From Bacteroidota bacterium (GTDB lineage Bacteria; Bacteroidota; Bacteroidia; Bacteroidales; ML635J-15): a stretch of 64,000 nt of DNA. Position numbers and translations under genes: made by a program. The number at the start of each line of letters is the position of its first letter. The first letter of the stretch is position 1. Positions 34,625 to 43,991 of the stretch are shown here, piece after piece. The notes under the pieces are model-generated. The model was not told the DNA's origin, searched no databases, and saw nothing but the letters and a program-made list of their open reading frames with translations. The DNA lies in the NCBI GenBank assembly GCA_029558535.1, contig JAKQEK010000372.1:1-64000 (forward strand). Reading direction: 5' to 3'.

Positions 34625-34688
34625 AATCCTAATAGAACTTTCTAAAACCAATAATTTTTCTCACTTCTTTCAGCGTTTTTGAGGCACT
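34625..34688 (-). repeat. 64-bp direct repeat, left copy, of the trpS 3' end
   Basis: This 64-base segment matches 36331-36394 (the 3' end of the intact trpS) at 61 of 64 positions, with all three differences being transitions. The match begins just past the TAG stop on the 3' side and breaks off abruptly after the codons for SASKTL. Two of the three differences are silent and one changes Glu to Lys. The two copies are in the same orientation and bracket the AAA-ATPase gene. Confidence 0.9.
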
Positions 34689-34733
34689 TGCGTAAGTATT
34701 CTTATTGCCAAGTTTCATAGCTTTACTGAGCAT
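34629..34733 (-). pseudogene. remnant of a trpS 3' end
   Basis: Read in the trpS frame the left repeat encodes ASASKTLKEVRKIIGFRKFY and a TAG stop, almost the same C-terminus as the intact TrpS. The upstream 14 codons, from the ATG at 34733 (MLSKAMKLGN), do not match the intact trpS. The short reading frame has no promoter or obvious function. It is best read as a leftover C-terminal fragment joined to unrelated sequence. The rest of 34543-34889 (a 347-base gap) is AT-rich and holds only this remnant and a -7 box at 34860-34867. Confidence 0.8.
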
Positions 34734-34859
34734 GTGTTGTTTGTAAATTATTGTTTTTTTGAGATGCTTTATTAAACAATTAGCAGCTGTCCAGAAAAGA
34801 AAAGTCAATGTAAATCATGAAATGTGTAAATTTATATCATGCGATAAGATAAAAATATG

Positions 34860-34867
34860 TATATTTG
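34860..34867 (+). promoter_or_regulatory. candidate -7 box of the ATPase gene
   Basis: TATATTTG lies 23 bases before the ATG of the AAA-ATPase gene. No TTG sits at the usual -33 distance. Confidence 0.4.
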
Positions 34868-34889
34868 TAGCGAAATATAAATCTGTGTT

Positions 34890-36302
34890 ATGAATAAAAT
34901 AATTGGAAGAGAAGTCGAAAAGGAAGAACTGCTTTCCTGTTATAATTCTGATAATTCAGAATTTTTGGCAGTTTACGGAAGGCGAAGAGTTGGCAAAACC
35001 TATTTAATAAATACATTCTTTAAGGATAAATTTGATTTTCAACTAACCGGTTTGGCTAATGCAAGTTTTAAAGAGCAGTTGAAAAACTTTAATTTTGCTA
35101 TAAACAAATATTCCGGTGTTGAAAACAATCTGGCAGAATCGTGGTATGATGCGTTTTCTCAACTAATCAAACTGCTTGAAAAGAAGAAAAGTAAGAAAAA
35201 AGTAATATTTATTGATGAATTACCGTGGTTGGATACAAGAAAGTCAGGATTTTTAACTGCATTTGAGCATTTCTGGAATGGTTGGGCAGCAAGCCGCAAT
35301 GATATTTTGTTAATAGTTTGCGGATCGGCAACATCCTGGATGATAACCAGATTAATTAATAATAGAGGAGGTTTACATAATCGAATCACAAGAAGAATAA
35401 AATTATTGCCATTTAACTTGAAAGAAACTGAAGAGTACTTAAATTATAATGGTATCAAATGGAATCGTCATCAAATAATCGAAAGTTATATGATTTTTGG
35501 TGGGATACCTTATTATTTAAGTCTGATAAAGAAGGGGAAAAGCCTATCACAAACCGTAGATGATTTGTTTTTTAAGCAAAATGGAATATTGCGAGATGAG
35601 TACAAAAATCTTTACTCATCACTTTTTACAAATTATGAAAGTTACGAGAAAATTGTTGAAGCTTTAGGGAAAAAATCGAAAGGGTTGTCGCGTGAAGAAA
35701 TATTAAATCATACTGGTTTATCTGATGGTGGAGGTTTTTCAAAAATGCTTGAAGAATTGGAGCAATGTGACTTTATTCGAAAATACAATGCGATAGATAA
35801 AAAGCTAAGAGAAGGGTTATATCAATTGACAGACTTTTACACATTATTTTACTTCAAATTTGTTTTGCAAAATAGTTTCAAAGAAGAAAATTTCTGGACT
35901 ACTTCCATAGATTCCTCTCAGCACAGAGCGTGGACGGGTTATGCTTTTGAGCAGGTATGTATGGCACATGTCCACCAAATTAGAAAAAAGCTTGGGATAT
36001 CAGGTGTTCAGTGTAAAATTGCATCGTGGAGAAGTAAAAGCAGTTCACCTAATGTTCAGATTGATTTAGTAATTGAACGAAAAGACCAAGTGATAAATAT
36101 ATGCGAGATGAAATTTTCTCTGAATGAATTTGAAATTAATAAGAGTTACAGTAATTCACTCATTAATAAATTAAGTTCATTCAGAAATGAAACTGGAACA
36201 AAAAGCGCAGTACACCTTACGATGATAACTACTTATGGAGTTAAGCATAACGAATACTATGATATTGTTCAAAGTGAAGTTGTTGCTGCTGATCTATTCT
36301 AA
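34890..36302 (+). CDS. AAA ATPase with C-terminal nuclease-fold domain (DUF234 type)
   Basis: A 470-residue protein of the ATPase family that is often amplified in Bacteroidota and archaea. The N-terminal ATPase part carries Walker A GRRRVGKT (30-37), Walker B VIFIDELPWLD (about 104-114) and a sensor-like IVCGSATSWM. A winged-helix-like middle (about 255-310) follows. The C-terminal region has a PD-(D/E)xK-like pattern, with an Asp in QIDLVIER and the E-x-K of CEMKFS (about residues 390-410). No integrase, toxin or target-recognition partner lies beside it. The function is unknown. The gene sits between two direct repeats of the trpS 3' end. Confidence 0.85.
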   Translation: MNKIIGREVEKEELLSCYNSDNSEFLAVYGRRRVGKTYLINTFFKDKFDFQLTGLANASFKEQLKNFNFAINKYSGVENNLAESWYDAFSQLIKLLEKKKSKKKVIFIDELPWLDTRKSGFLTAFEHFWNGWAASRNDILLIVCGSATSWMITRLINNRGGLHNRITRRIKLLPFNLKETEEYLNYNGIKWNRHQIIESYMIFGGIPYYLSLIKKGKSLSQTVDDLFFKQNGILRDEYKNLYSSLFTNYESYEKIVEALGKKSKGLSREEILNHTGLSDGGGFSKMLEELEQCDFIRKYNAIDKKLREGLYQLTDFYTLFYFKFVLQNSFKEENFWTTSIDSSQHRAWTGYAFEQVCMAHVHQIRKKLGISGVQCKIASWRSKSSSPNVQIDLVIERKDQVINICEMKFSLNEFEINKSYSNSLINKLSSFRNETGTKSAVHLTMITTYGVKHNEYYDIVQSEVVAADLF

Positions 36303-36330
36303 GGATATTCGAAATTGAGATTAATTTCTG

Positions 36331-36394
36331 AATCCTAATAGAACTTTCTAAAACCAATAATTTCTCTTACTTCTTTCAGTGTTTTTGAGGCACT
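36331..36394 (-). repeat. 64-bp direct repeat, right copy, at the trpS 3' end
   Basis: The right member of the repeat pair, 1,706 bases from the left copy. It includes the authentic trpS stop codon (36335-36337) and the last 19 codons. The ATPase stop lies 28 bases before the repeat, so the space between the repeats is almost filled by the one gene. Confidence 0.9.
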
Positions 36395-37327
36395 CTCTCT
36401 GGCTTTTTCGGCTCCTTGTTTTGCCACTTTTGCTAAAAACTTATTATCCGAATCAATCTCTTTAATTTTTTTGCTTATCGGGGCAATCATTTTAATAACA
36501 TCTTCGGCAAGTTGCTTTTTTAGGTCTCCATAGCGGATTTCACAACTTGCATACTTTTCTCTGAAAAATTTAACAGTATCAGGAGTAGAAACAATATCCA
36601 TAATTGTAAACAGATTGGAGATAACTTCCGGCATTTGAGAATTTGGTTCGGTTGGTCCGGCATCTGTTACTGCTTTCATTATTTTTTTACGGATTACAGA
36701 TTCGTCATCAGCTAAAAATATTCCATTTCCTTCTGATTTTCCCATTTTGCCAGTTCCGTCGAGTCCGGGAATTTTTACAAGTTCTTTACCGAAATTATAT
36801 GCAACAGGTTCTTTGAAATATTCGACACTGTACATATTATTGAAACGGCGTGCAAATTTTCGTGCCATTTCGAGATTTTGCTCCTGGTCTTTTCCGACAG
36901 GTACTTTATCAGCATGATGTATTATAATGTCAGCAGCCATTAAAACCGGATAAGTAAGAAGTCCTGCATTTACATTTTCGGGTTGTTTTCTTGCTTTATC
37001 TTTAAATGAGGTTGTGCGTTCCAATTCGCCCAAATAGGCATTCATGTTAAGTAAAAGATACAATTCAGCTATTTCGGGAACATCACTTTGAATATACAAT
37101 GTTGATTTTTCAGGATCAATTCCCGCAGCGAGATATTCAACCAGTACTTGTCGAACCGATTTATGAAGGTCTTCCGGATGAGGATGTGTTGTTAGGGAAT
37201 GAAAATCTGCAATAAAAAAGAAACATTTGTTGTTTTGCTGCATTTTTACAAAATTCTGCACAGCACCCAAATAGTTGCCTAAATGTAAATTGCCTGTTGA
37301 TCTTATTCCACTTAATACTGTTTCCAT
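36335..37327 (-). CDS. trpS: tryptophan-tRNA ligase
   Basis: Charges tRNA-Trp. The 330-residue class I synthetase has the start METVLSGIRSTGNLHLGNYL, which holds the HIGH-type motif GNLHLGN, then FFIADFHSLTTHP. The KMSKS-type motif is KMGKSEGNGIF, and the conserved C-terminus is TLKEVREIIGFRKFY. A 21-residue longer reading from 37390 is rejected, because a -7 promoter box (37348-37355) lies inside it. Its 3' end is the source or target of the 64-bp duplication beyond the ATPase gene. Confidence 0.96.
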   Translation of the reverse strand: METVLSGIRSTGNLHLGNYLGAVQNFVKMQQNNKCFFFIADFHSLTTHPHPEDLHKSVRQVLVEYLAAGIDPEKSTLYIQSDVPEIAELYLLLNMNAYLGELERTTSFKDKARKQPENVNAGLLTYPVLMAADIIIHHADKVPVGKDQEQNLEMARKFARRFNNMYSVEYFKEPVAYNFGKELVKIPGLDGTGKMGKSEGNGIFLADDESVIRKKIMKAVTDAGPTEPNSQMPEVISNLFTIMDIVSTPDTVKFFREKYASCEIRYGDLKKQLAEDVIKMIAPISKKIKEIDSDNKFLAKVAKQGAEKARESASKTLKEVREIIGFRKFY

Positions 37328-37347
37328 AACTAATGTTTTAATAGTCG

Positions 37348-37355
37348 CAAAGATA
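37348..37355 (-). promoter_or_regulatory. candidate -7 box of trpS
   Basis: On the minus strand TATCTTTG at 37348-37355 lies 20 bases before the trpS start. The -33 region is weak, with TTTAG instead of TTG at about the right place. Confidence 0.5.
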
Positions 37356-37380
37356 GAGAAAAAAAAGTGTCTAAAGTTCC

Positions 37381-37414
37381 GAAGAATCAAAAATCTAGAT
37401 TTTTGTTATTCTTC
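37381..37414. repeat. 34-bp inverted repeat upstream of trpS
   Basis: A perfect 18-base palindrome (CAAAAATC-TAGA centre) is flanked by GAAGAAT on the left and ATTCTTC on the right, with a 2-nt bulge. It lies about 26 bases upstream of the trpS -7 box. It could be a regulator's operator or a small hairpin. Two further copies of AACGAGGGTTTA (37425-37436 and 37484-37495) lie next to it, one of them able to pair with AAATCCTCG (37440-37448). Nothing else is seen in the 37328-37586 gap. Confidence 0.6.
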
Positions 37415-37586
37415 GCGCCCCGTAAACGAGGGTTTAGAAAAATCCTCGAAAAAATATAAAATTGCTGTGTCGCGATTATATTTAACGAGGGTTTAAAAAG
37501 AAAAAATTAGAATTTGCTTTCTTTGATTAAGCAATTTCTGTTTTTTCGGGATGCCTAAAGTGTACTAAAATGCCTAAAGTTGTTTG

Positions 37587-38453
37587 TTACTGTTTTATTA
37601 ATCTTACAAAATAGCCGTGGTCTATTACATTTCCTGAGCTTGACTGACCGAAAACTTTTTCGCAGAAGTCGAATTTGTGTTTGGGGAAATAGGTGAGTAA
37701 CAATCGGTGAATGTATTTATCGTTTATGGAGTGGGAGTATAGGTTCATTATTATAAATGAATTGGATTTCAGGATGATAGCAACATTCTTTAATAAATCG
37801 TCAATCATTTCGTCAAACATCCACTTTTCATTTTTCGCACCGACACCAATTGCCGGAGGATCTAAGATAATCCCGTCATATTTATTGTTACGTTTGATTT
37901 CTCTCAAAACAAATTTTTGAGCATCTTCAACTATGCAGCGGATATTTGTCAAACCTGAATTGTCGGCATTTCGTCTTGTCCAGTCAACAACTTTTTTAAT
38001 TGAATCTATATGTGTGACGGTTTTTGCATAAGCAGCAGCAGCAACACTTGTCAGTCCTGTATAGCCAAACAGATTTAGAATTTCCATTTCAGAAGAACCC
38101 TTAAATTGATTTTCAATGAATTTCCAGTTTAAAACCTGCTCGGGAAATACACCAATATGTTTGGAGTTAGTAAGTGATAATTCGGCAACAATATTGATTT
38201 GCGAAGAGTTATAATTAATAAACCATTTGTCAGGGACATTCTGAAAAAATTTCCATTCGCCAGAATTTTTTGTTTTTTCAATAAATTCGGCATGAGCCAT
38301 CGTATACCATTCACTTTCTGGTATAATCTGATTTGAGTCTGAAGTAATTTCTGGTCTGATAAGAATAATATCTCCAAATCTTTCAAGTTTGCGAAAATTT
38401 CCGCAATCAATAAGTTCGTATTCCGGCCAAATATTGTTGATATTAACTTTCAT
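37587..38453 (-). CDS. class I SAM-dependent methyltransferase, RlmI/RlmK-like
   Basis: A 288-residue methyltransferase. The SAM-binding motif I lies in ILNLFGYTGLTSVAAAAYA. The acidic motif is THIDSIKKVVDWTRRN, and DGIILDPPAIGVG is the DPPA-type motif IV of base methyltransferases. This fits the RlmI-like 23S rRNA cytosine methyltransferase group, but the PUA domain at the N-terminus is not clear. The start at 38453 (MKVNINN) is favoured over 38483 and overlaps the end of the YhbP-like gene by 11 bases. Confidence 0.82.
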   Translation of the reverse strand: MKVNINNIWPEYELIDCGNFRKLERFGDIILIRPEITSDSNQIIPESEWYTMAHAEFIEKTKNSGEWKFFQNVPDKWFINYNSSQINIVAELSLTNSKHIGVFPEQVLNWKFIENQFKGSSEMEILNLFGYTGLTSVAAAAYAKTVTHIDSIKKVVDWTRRNADNSGLTNIRCIVEDAQKFVLREIKRNNKYDGIILDPPAIGVGAKNEKWMFDEMIDDLLKNVAIILKSNSFIIMNLYSHSINDKYIHRLLLTYFPKHKFDFCEKVFGQSSSGNVIDHGYFVRLIKQ

Positions 38454-38880
38454 AGTCTGCTTGCCACCGTAATTTTTTACCAAAACCGAGTCTATTATCA
38501 GTCATTTTTATACTTTCAAGTTTTATGAGCCACAATTCAGTTTTTACAACAACTGCAAAAGGAAATCTTTTTAAATAATGGAGTTTGTATTTTTTATAGT
38601 CTTCATCTGTCACTTTATTTAATCTGCCTGTAAATTGAATTCCCTGAATATTTCCAATGATTTTGGTTTCTAAAACTATTGAACCTGAAACTACAGGGTT
38701 AAGTGTTCCCATATCAATATGTTTTGTGTTGTTTTCAGAAGTAAAAAGTAGTGAAACTTCATCTTCAATAAACACATAAAAGCAGTTGCAACACCACGAT
38801 TCCTCAGCAACACAAGTTGCAAGGGTAAGAACGTGATGTTTTTTTATGAATTTCGTTATACGGCTTGAGGGCAAATTCAT
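38443..38880 (-). CDS. UPF0306/YhbP-like protein (FMN-binding split-barrel fold)
   Basis: A 145-residue protein with the pyridoxamine-phosphate-oxidase-like fold, close in pattern to E. coli YhbP. It has a short N-terminal helix, LTLATCVAEESWCCNCFYVF, then SENNTKHIDM, NIQGIQFTGRL, the RFPFAVV loop and the C-terminal MTDNRLGFGKKL. The role is not known, and a flavin-binding or oxidative-stress role is only a fold-based guess. The start at 38880 follows the U32 stop by 37 bases. A longer reading from 38964 overlaps the U32 gene. Confidence 0.85.
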   Translation of the reverse strand: MNLPSSRITKFIKKHHVLTLATCVAEESWCCNCFYVFIEDEVSLLFTSENNTKHIDMGTLNPVVSGSIVLETKIIGNIQGIQFTGRLNKVTDEDYKKYKLHYLKRFPFAVVVKTELWLIKLESIKMTDNRLGFGKKLRWQADYES

Positions 38881-38917
38881 AATTAGTATTTCTTTTTGTG
38901 CTTTGTTTTTAACATTT

Positions 38918-40195
38918 TTATATGCTATTTTCTCTCTTCTTTTTCTTGAGTTCTTCAGTATCAACTAGTTTATATAGCTTGTCTCCACGGCGAACCAACT
39001 CATTAGTAGTCATCGAAAATAATACACCTTGTTCAACTTTTTCAACCTGAATCAAATCTTTTCGCAGTTCTTTTACGAATTGTTGAACTACACCGGTTGT
39101 TGGTCCTAAAAATAATATTTCTTCACCAACCGACAAATCTTCACCTGTATCAATTCGTAATTCAGCGACACCAAGTTTGTTATAATAATTGAGCACTTTT
39201 CCGAGATATACTTTTGTTTGAGTTGCGCGTGATCCATATACTTTTGACCATTCACCCAGTTTTTGTCCCAGATAATAGCCGTCCCAGAACCCGCGATTAA
39301 ACACAGTGCTCAGACGGGCTATCCAGTTATTAATCTTTTCTCGTGAGTATGAACCATCCAAACACGAATTTATAGCTTCGTTATAACATTCAACGACGGT
39401 TTTTACATATTCGCCTGATCTGGCTCTACCTTCAATTTTGAGAACACTTACACCGGCATCAATAATTTTGTCAATAAAACCAATTGTGCAAAGGTCTTTT
39501 GGAGACATCAGATATTCGTTGTCAACTTCTATTTCGGCACCGGTTTCTTTATCTGTTAAGATGTATGGACGGCGACAATTTTGAAGGCAAGAACCTCTAT
39601 TTGCAGAATGGTAATATTCATGCAGACTAAGATGACATTTCCCAGAAACTGCCATACACAATGCTCCGTGACAAAAGACTTCAATCTGTACAAGTTTTCC
39701 TGACGGACCGGTAATATTTCGTTTTTTTATAAGATGGACAATATCAGCAACCTGATCCAGTGTTAATTCGCGGGCAGTAACTATTACATCGCAAAACCTG
39801 GAATAAAATTCAACAGCTTCGATATTTGAAATGTTGAGTTGTGTGGATGCATGAATTTCTACTTTTTTACTGAAAGCGTATTGCATTACGGCAATATCTG
39901 AGGCTATTATAGCAGTAACTTTCGATTCTGCTGCAGCGTCAATAACCTGACGCATTTTTTCGAGTTCGTAGTCGTAAATAATTGTGTTAACCGTAAGATA
40001 TGTTTTTACAGCTGCTTCGTTGCAAATATTTACAATATTTTTAAGATCATCAAAAGTGAAATTATTCGAAGACCGTGCACGCATATTCAATTTCTCAATT
40101 CCGAAATAAACAGAATTTGCTCCTGCCTGTATTGCTGCCATCAGCGATTCGTAGGAACCTACAGGAGCCATTAAATCTATGTTTTTGCGTTGCAT
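38918..40195 (-). CDS. peptidase U32 family protein, TrhP-like
   Basis: A 425-residue protein of the U32 collagenase-like family. It shows DLMAPVGSYESLMAAIQAGANSVYFG at the N-terminus and the central EVFCHGALCMAVSGKCHLS. The cysteine cluster continues with ANRGSCLQNCRRPY. A C-terminal region of about 100 residues completes it. Several members of this family act in tRNA uridine hydroxylation (TrhP) or rRNA hydroxylation rather than as proteases, which fits the nearby RNA-methyltransferase gene. It is the first gene of the three-gene leftward unit with the YhbP-like and methyltransferase genes. Confidence 0.85.
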   Translation of the reverse strand: MQRKNIDLMAPVGSYESLMAAIQAGANSVYFGIEKLNMRARSSNNFTFDDLKNIVNICNEAAVKTYLTVNTIIYDYELEKMRQVIDAAAESKVTAIIASDIAVMQYAFSKKVEIHASTQLNISNIEAVEFYSRFCDVIVTARELTLDQVADIVHLIKKRNITGPSGKLVQIEVFCHGALCMAVSGKCHLSLHEYYHSANRGSCLQNCRRPYILTDKETGAEIEVDNEYLMSPKDLCTIGFIDKIIDAGVSVLKIEGRARSGEYVKTVVECYNEAINSCLDGSYSREKINNWIARLSTVFNRGFWDGYYLGQKLGEWSKVYGSRATQTKVYLGKVLNYYNKLGVAELRIDTGEDLSVGEEILFLGPTTGVVQQFVKELRKDLIQVEKVEQGVLFSMTTNELVRRGDKLYKLVDTEELKKKKRENSI

Positions 40196-40257
40196 GATTG
40201 TATAATCATTAAAATTAGCAATAATTTTCTCTGCTTATGATTAAGTTAAATTTATTA

Positions 40258-42708
40258 CTACTCAATCTTTTTAGCATTTCTCACTTTTTGTTTAAGAAGA
40301 GCAATATCCAGGACATCAGAAATTGTTGATACATAATTAAATTTAAGTCCTTTAATATAAATTTCTTTAATTTCAGAAATGTCTTTTTTATTTTCTTTTG
40401 AAATTATAATTTCCTTAATACCAGCTCTTTTTGCTGCTAGTATTTTTTCTTTAATTCCACCTACAGGGAGAACTTTTCCACGTAGAGTTATTTCTCCTGT
40501 CATTGCTATGTTCTTTTTAACTTTTCTCTGAGTTAGTGCTGAAGCTATTGCCGTTGCCATAGTTATCCCGGCCGAAGGTCCGTCTTTTGGAATTGCTCCT
40601 TCGGGAACATGAAGATGGATATTCCAGTTCTCGTAGATTTTGTTTTCAATTGAGAGTTCGTCAGAATGAGATTTAATATACTCAAGTGCAATAGTAGCCG
40701 ATTCTTTCATAACATCGCCTAGATTTCCGGTAATTGTAAGATTTCCTTTACCTTTTGACAAACTTGTTTCGATATATAAAATATCTCCTCCTGTCGAAGT
40801 CCATGCAAGTCCTGTAACCACACCGGCTATTTCGTCATCGTGATATTCTTCTTTAAGGAATTTTTCCTGACCTAAATAATTCTGAATATCCTCAGCTTTA
40901 ATTAGCGAAGGTAGTTCTTCTCCCAAGCCTACTTTTTTAGCGATTTGCCTGAAAAGCTTTGCAATATTTTTGTCAAGACCTCTAACCCCTGATTCTCTGG
41001 TATAGGCTTCAATTATTTTAACAATTGCTTTATCTTCTATTTTAAATTTAACATTTTTTAATCCGTGATTATCGAGTTGTTTTGGGATAAGATGCCTTTT
41101 AGCAATTTGCACTTTTTCTTCGACAATGTATCCGCTGACATCAATCATTTCCATTCTGTCGCGAAGAGCTGGATTGATTGATGAAATATTGTTTGCTGTA
41201 GCAATAAACATTACTTTCGAAAGATCATATTCGATTTCAAGAAAATTATCGTGAAATTCATAGTTTTGTTCAGGGTCAAGAACTTCGAGCAAAGCAGAAG
41301 ATGGATCACCATGGAAGTCATTTCCAACCTTATCAATTTCGTCTAAAACAAATACCGGATTTGACGATTTTGCTTTTTTGATATTTTGAATAATTCGACC
41401 CGGCATTGCTCCGATATAAGTTTTACGATGTCCACGAATTTCTGACTCGTCATGAAGTCCGCCAAGTGACATTCTGACATATTTTCTTTCCAATGCTCTT
41501 GCAATGCTTTTACCCAAAGATGTTTTTCCCACACCGGGAGGTCCGTAAAGACATAAAATCGGAGATTTTAAGTCTCCCTTTAATTTAAGAACAGCAAGAT
41601 GTTCCAGGATTCTTTCTTTTACAATGTCAAGTCCAAAATGATCTTCGTTAAGAATTTTCTGAGCTCTTTTTAAATCAAAATTATCAGTTGTGTATTCTCC
41701 CCAGGGTAGATCAAGCAATGTGTGTAAATAATTCAATTGAACCGAAAATTCTGCCGAAGCTACATTAAGATGTTGCAATTTGTGCAGTTCTTTTTCAAAA
41801 AGGTGGGCAGTTTCTTTGGTCCATTTTTTTTCTTTCGCTTTTGATTCAAGTTCTTTGATTTCTTGTTCTGCTGGACCACCACCAAGTTCTTGCTGAATAG
41901 TTTTCATTTGCTGGTGAAGCAAATATTCTTTTTGTTGTTTATCTAATTCTTTTTTTACTTTAATCTGAATTTCATTCTTTAATTCGAGCATTTGTACTTG
42001 GTTGGTAAGAATCACAAGTAGTTTTTCGGCTCTTTTGTAAATGTCGTCTATTTCGAGTAATGATTGTTTTTCTCCGGGATCAATGTCCGAATTAGAGCAA
42101 ATGAAATTTATTAAGAATGACGAATTATCAATATTTTTAATTGCAAACGAAACCTCGTGAGGTATGGTAGCACTTAATTTAACTATTTTTAATGATAAGT
42201 CTTTAAGTGAAGAAACTATTGCTTGGAAATTTCTGTCTTTATTGTCAGCAATTATTTCGGGAACATAGCTAACAGAAGCAATATAATATGGATCGTCGGT
42301 AGTAAATTGGTTAATTTCAAAACGTCTTTTACCTTGAATAATTACCGAAACAGTATCGTCAGGCATTTCGATGACTTTTAAAATTTCGGCTACTGTCCCA
42401 ATTTTAAACAAGTCTTCAGGTTTTGGATCCTCAACTTCTGCAGCTTTTTGAGAAACGGCACCAAAATATTTGGTTGAATTTTGAATATCTTTAATGAGTT
42501 TAAAAGATTTGCTTCTACCAATTGTCAAAGGAATTACTACTCCCGGAAAGAGGACAGTATTTCTCAAAGGTAATATTGGTAATATTTCGGGATATATTTT
42601 TTGATTATTATCTTCGAAAGCATCTGCAACTATTGGGATTATGTCTGAATTTCCGTCATCATTTCCCATTAGCATTTTTAATAAGTTAATATTTGTGTTT
42701 TTAGTCAT
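40258..42708 (-). CDS. lon: ATP-dependent protease Lon
   Basis: An 816-residue LonA protease that degrades damaged and regulatory proteins in the cytoplasm. The N-terminal Lon substrate-binding domain starts [17 protein letters not shown]. The AAA module has Walker [12 protein letters not shown] (about 389-398) and Walker [10 protein letters not shown] (about 452). The protease domain carries the catalytic Ser in PKDGPSAG (about 710) and the catalytic Lys in GGIKEK (about 753). The length is typical. It starts 93 bases after the stop of the alternative glmU. Confidence 0.97.
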   Translation of the reverse strand: MTKNTNINLLKMLMGNDDGNSDIIPIVADAFEDNNQKIYPEILPILPLRNTVLFPGVVIPLTIGRSKSFKLIKDIQNSTKYFGAVSQKAAEVEDPKPEDLFKIGTVAEILKVIEMPDDTVSVIIQGKRRFEINQFTTDDPYYIASVSYVPEIIADNKDRNFQAIVSSLKDLSLKIVKLSATIPHEVSFAIKNIDNSSFLINFICSNSDIDPGEKQSLLEIDDIYKRAEKLLVILTNQVQMLELKNEIQIKVKKELDKQQKEYLLHQQMKTIQQELGGGPAEQEIKELESKAKEKKWTKETAHLFEKELHKLQHLNVASAEFSVQLNYLHTLLDLPWGEYTTDNFDLKRAQKILNEDHFGLDIVKERILEHLAVLKLKGDLKSPILCLYGPPGVGKTSLGKSIARALERKYVRMSLGGLHDESEIRGHRKTYIGAMPGRIIQNIKKAKSSNPVFVLDEIDKVGNDFHGDPSSALLEVLDPEQNYEFHDNFLEIEYDLSKVMFIATANNISSINPALRDRMEMIDVSGYIVEEKVQIAKRHLIPKQLDNHGLKNVKFKIEDKAIVKIIEAYTRESGVRGLDKNIAKLFRQIAKKVGLGEELPSLIKAEDIQNYLGQEKFLKEEYHDDEIAGVVTGLAWTSTGGDILYIETSLSKGKGNLTITGNLGDVMKESATIALEYIKSHSDELSIENKIYENWNIHLHVPEGAIPKDGPSAGITMATAIASALTQRKVKKNIAMTGEITLRGKVLPVGGIKEKILAAKRAGIKEIIISKENKKDISEIKEIYIKGLKFNYVSTISDVLDIALLKQKVRNAKKIE

Positions 42709-42801
42709 AATCTGTCAATCTGTCATTAGATCAGTTAAATTTTTAAAAATATAAGTATTGTCAATACCTATGCCATCTAAACATTAAATATTGACTATTG
42801 T

Positions 42802-43965
42802 TTAAAAATTGCGGTATTTAGCTGAGAAATGAAATATATTTTTAAAAATATTTTTATCTATGTCGGTCAGCGTAAGATTTCTGCGTTCCATAACTTTAGT
42901 CATCACTTCATAAGCAGTATCAATATTATATTCAGTCATTCCGGCATGTCCTCCCCATGAAAATGAAGGAATAAAGTTTCGTGGGAATCCGGCACCAAAA
43001 ATATTTGCCGACACTCCGATAACAGTACCTGTATTAAACATTGTGTTTATTCCACATTTTGAATGATCTCCCATAATTAAACCACAAAATTGTAAGCCTG
43101 TACTAATGAACTTTTCTTTTTCATAGTCCCACAATTTTACTATAGCATAGTTGTTTTTTAGATTTGAATTATTGCTATCGGCACCAATATTACACCATTC
43201 GCCAATAACAGCCTGACCTAAAAATCCATCATGAGCTTTGTTTGAATATGAAAAGAAAACGGAGTTATTTATTTCGCCACCTACTTTACAATAAGGACCA
43301 ATAGTGGTAGGCCCATAAATTTTTGCTCCCATTTTTACTTCAGCATTCTCGCATATTGCAAAAGGACCTCTGATATTTGCCCCCTCCATTATTTTTACAT
43401 TGTCTCCAATATAAACAGGACCATCTGAAGTGTTTATTGTAGTACACTCAATAAAACAGTTATTTCCGACAAATATCGGATTTTTACCAAAAACGGTGTT
43501 TGTTTTACTGATAGTTGCAGATTTTAATTCTGATGTTAGAAGTGAAAAATCTTTTTCGATACAGATCCCATTTAGGGTAAAAATATCTGTATTACTTTTT
43601 AACATGATTATATCAGCATTATATTCAACCGATTTTTCCGGGACATTATCAATATCTGCGCCTGTATTATAAGCAATAAGTTCATTGTTTTTTATAAGTT
43701 TCGAATGATTTAGTGATAATATTGCTTCAACAAGTTTTTCGTCTGGAATAATTGCAGAATATATTACGGTATTTGAATTTTCTACATTTAATAAGTATTT
43801 AGGTTGTAAATAATCTTCAGTTTTGATGCAAACATTCGAGTTAAAATATTTTTCCCATTTTTCTTTTACAGTCAGAATACCAACTCTGAATTCTGCAATT
43901 GAACGAGTATAACTCAGAGGTAAAAATTTTTTGTGGGCGGATAAATCAGAAAGAATTATATTCAT
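42802..43965 (-). CDS. alternative GlmU (UDP-N-acetylglucosamine diphosphorylase family)
   Basis: A 387-residue protein of the Bacteroidota-specific alternative GlmU group. The N-terminal part (about 1-150) lacks the GxGTRM signature of classical GlmU nucleotidyltransferases and starts NIILSDLSAHKKFLPLSYTR. The C-terminal half is a left-handed beta-helix built of hexapeptides, such as GDNVKIMEGANIRGPFAI and AKIYGPTTIGPYCKVGGE. It probably supplies UDP-GlcNAc for peptidoglycan and LPS. A terminator separates it from rpmE. Confidence 0.82.
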   Translation of the reverse strand: MNIILSDLSAHKKFLPLSYTRSIAEFRVGILTVKEKWEKYFNSNVCIKTEDYLQPKYLLNVENSNTVIYSAIIPDEKLVEAILSLNHSKLIKNNELIAYNTGADIDNVPEKSVEYNADIIMLKSNTDIFTLNGICIEKDFSLLTSELKSATISKTNTVFGKNPIFVGNNCFIECTTINTSDGPVYIGDNVKIMEGANIRGPFAICENAEVKMGAKIYGPTTIGPYCKVGGEINNSVFFSYSNKAHDGFLGQAVIGEWCNIGADSNNSNLKNNYAIVKLWDYEKEKFISTGLQFCGLIMGDHSKCGINTMFNTGTVIGVSANIFGAGFPRNFIPSFSWGGHAGMTEYNIDTAYEVMTKVMERRNLTLTDIDKNIFKNIFHFSAKYRNF

Positions 43966-43991
43966 AATTTTTATTTTGATTTTTGTAAAGA

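Noticed and set aside
34543-34889. Additional gene in the gap before the ATPase
   Set aside because: The only open frame is the 34-codon trpS remnant; the rest is AT-rich with stops in all frames.
36335-37390. TrpS with a 21-residue N-terminal extension
   Set aside because: The extension covers the -7 box at 37348-37355, and TrpS begins normally at METVLSGIRSTG.
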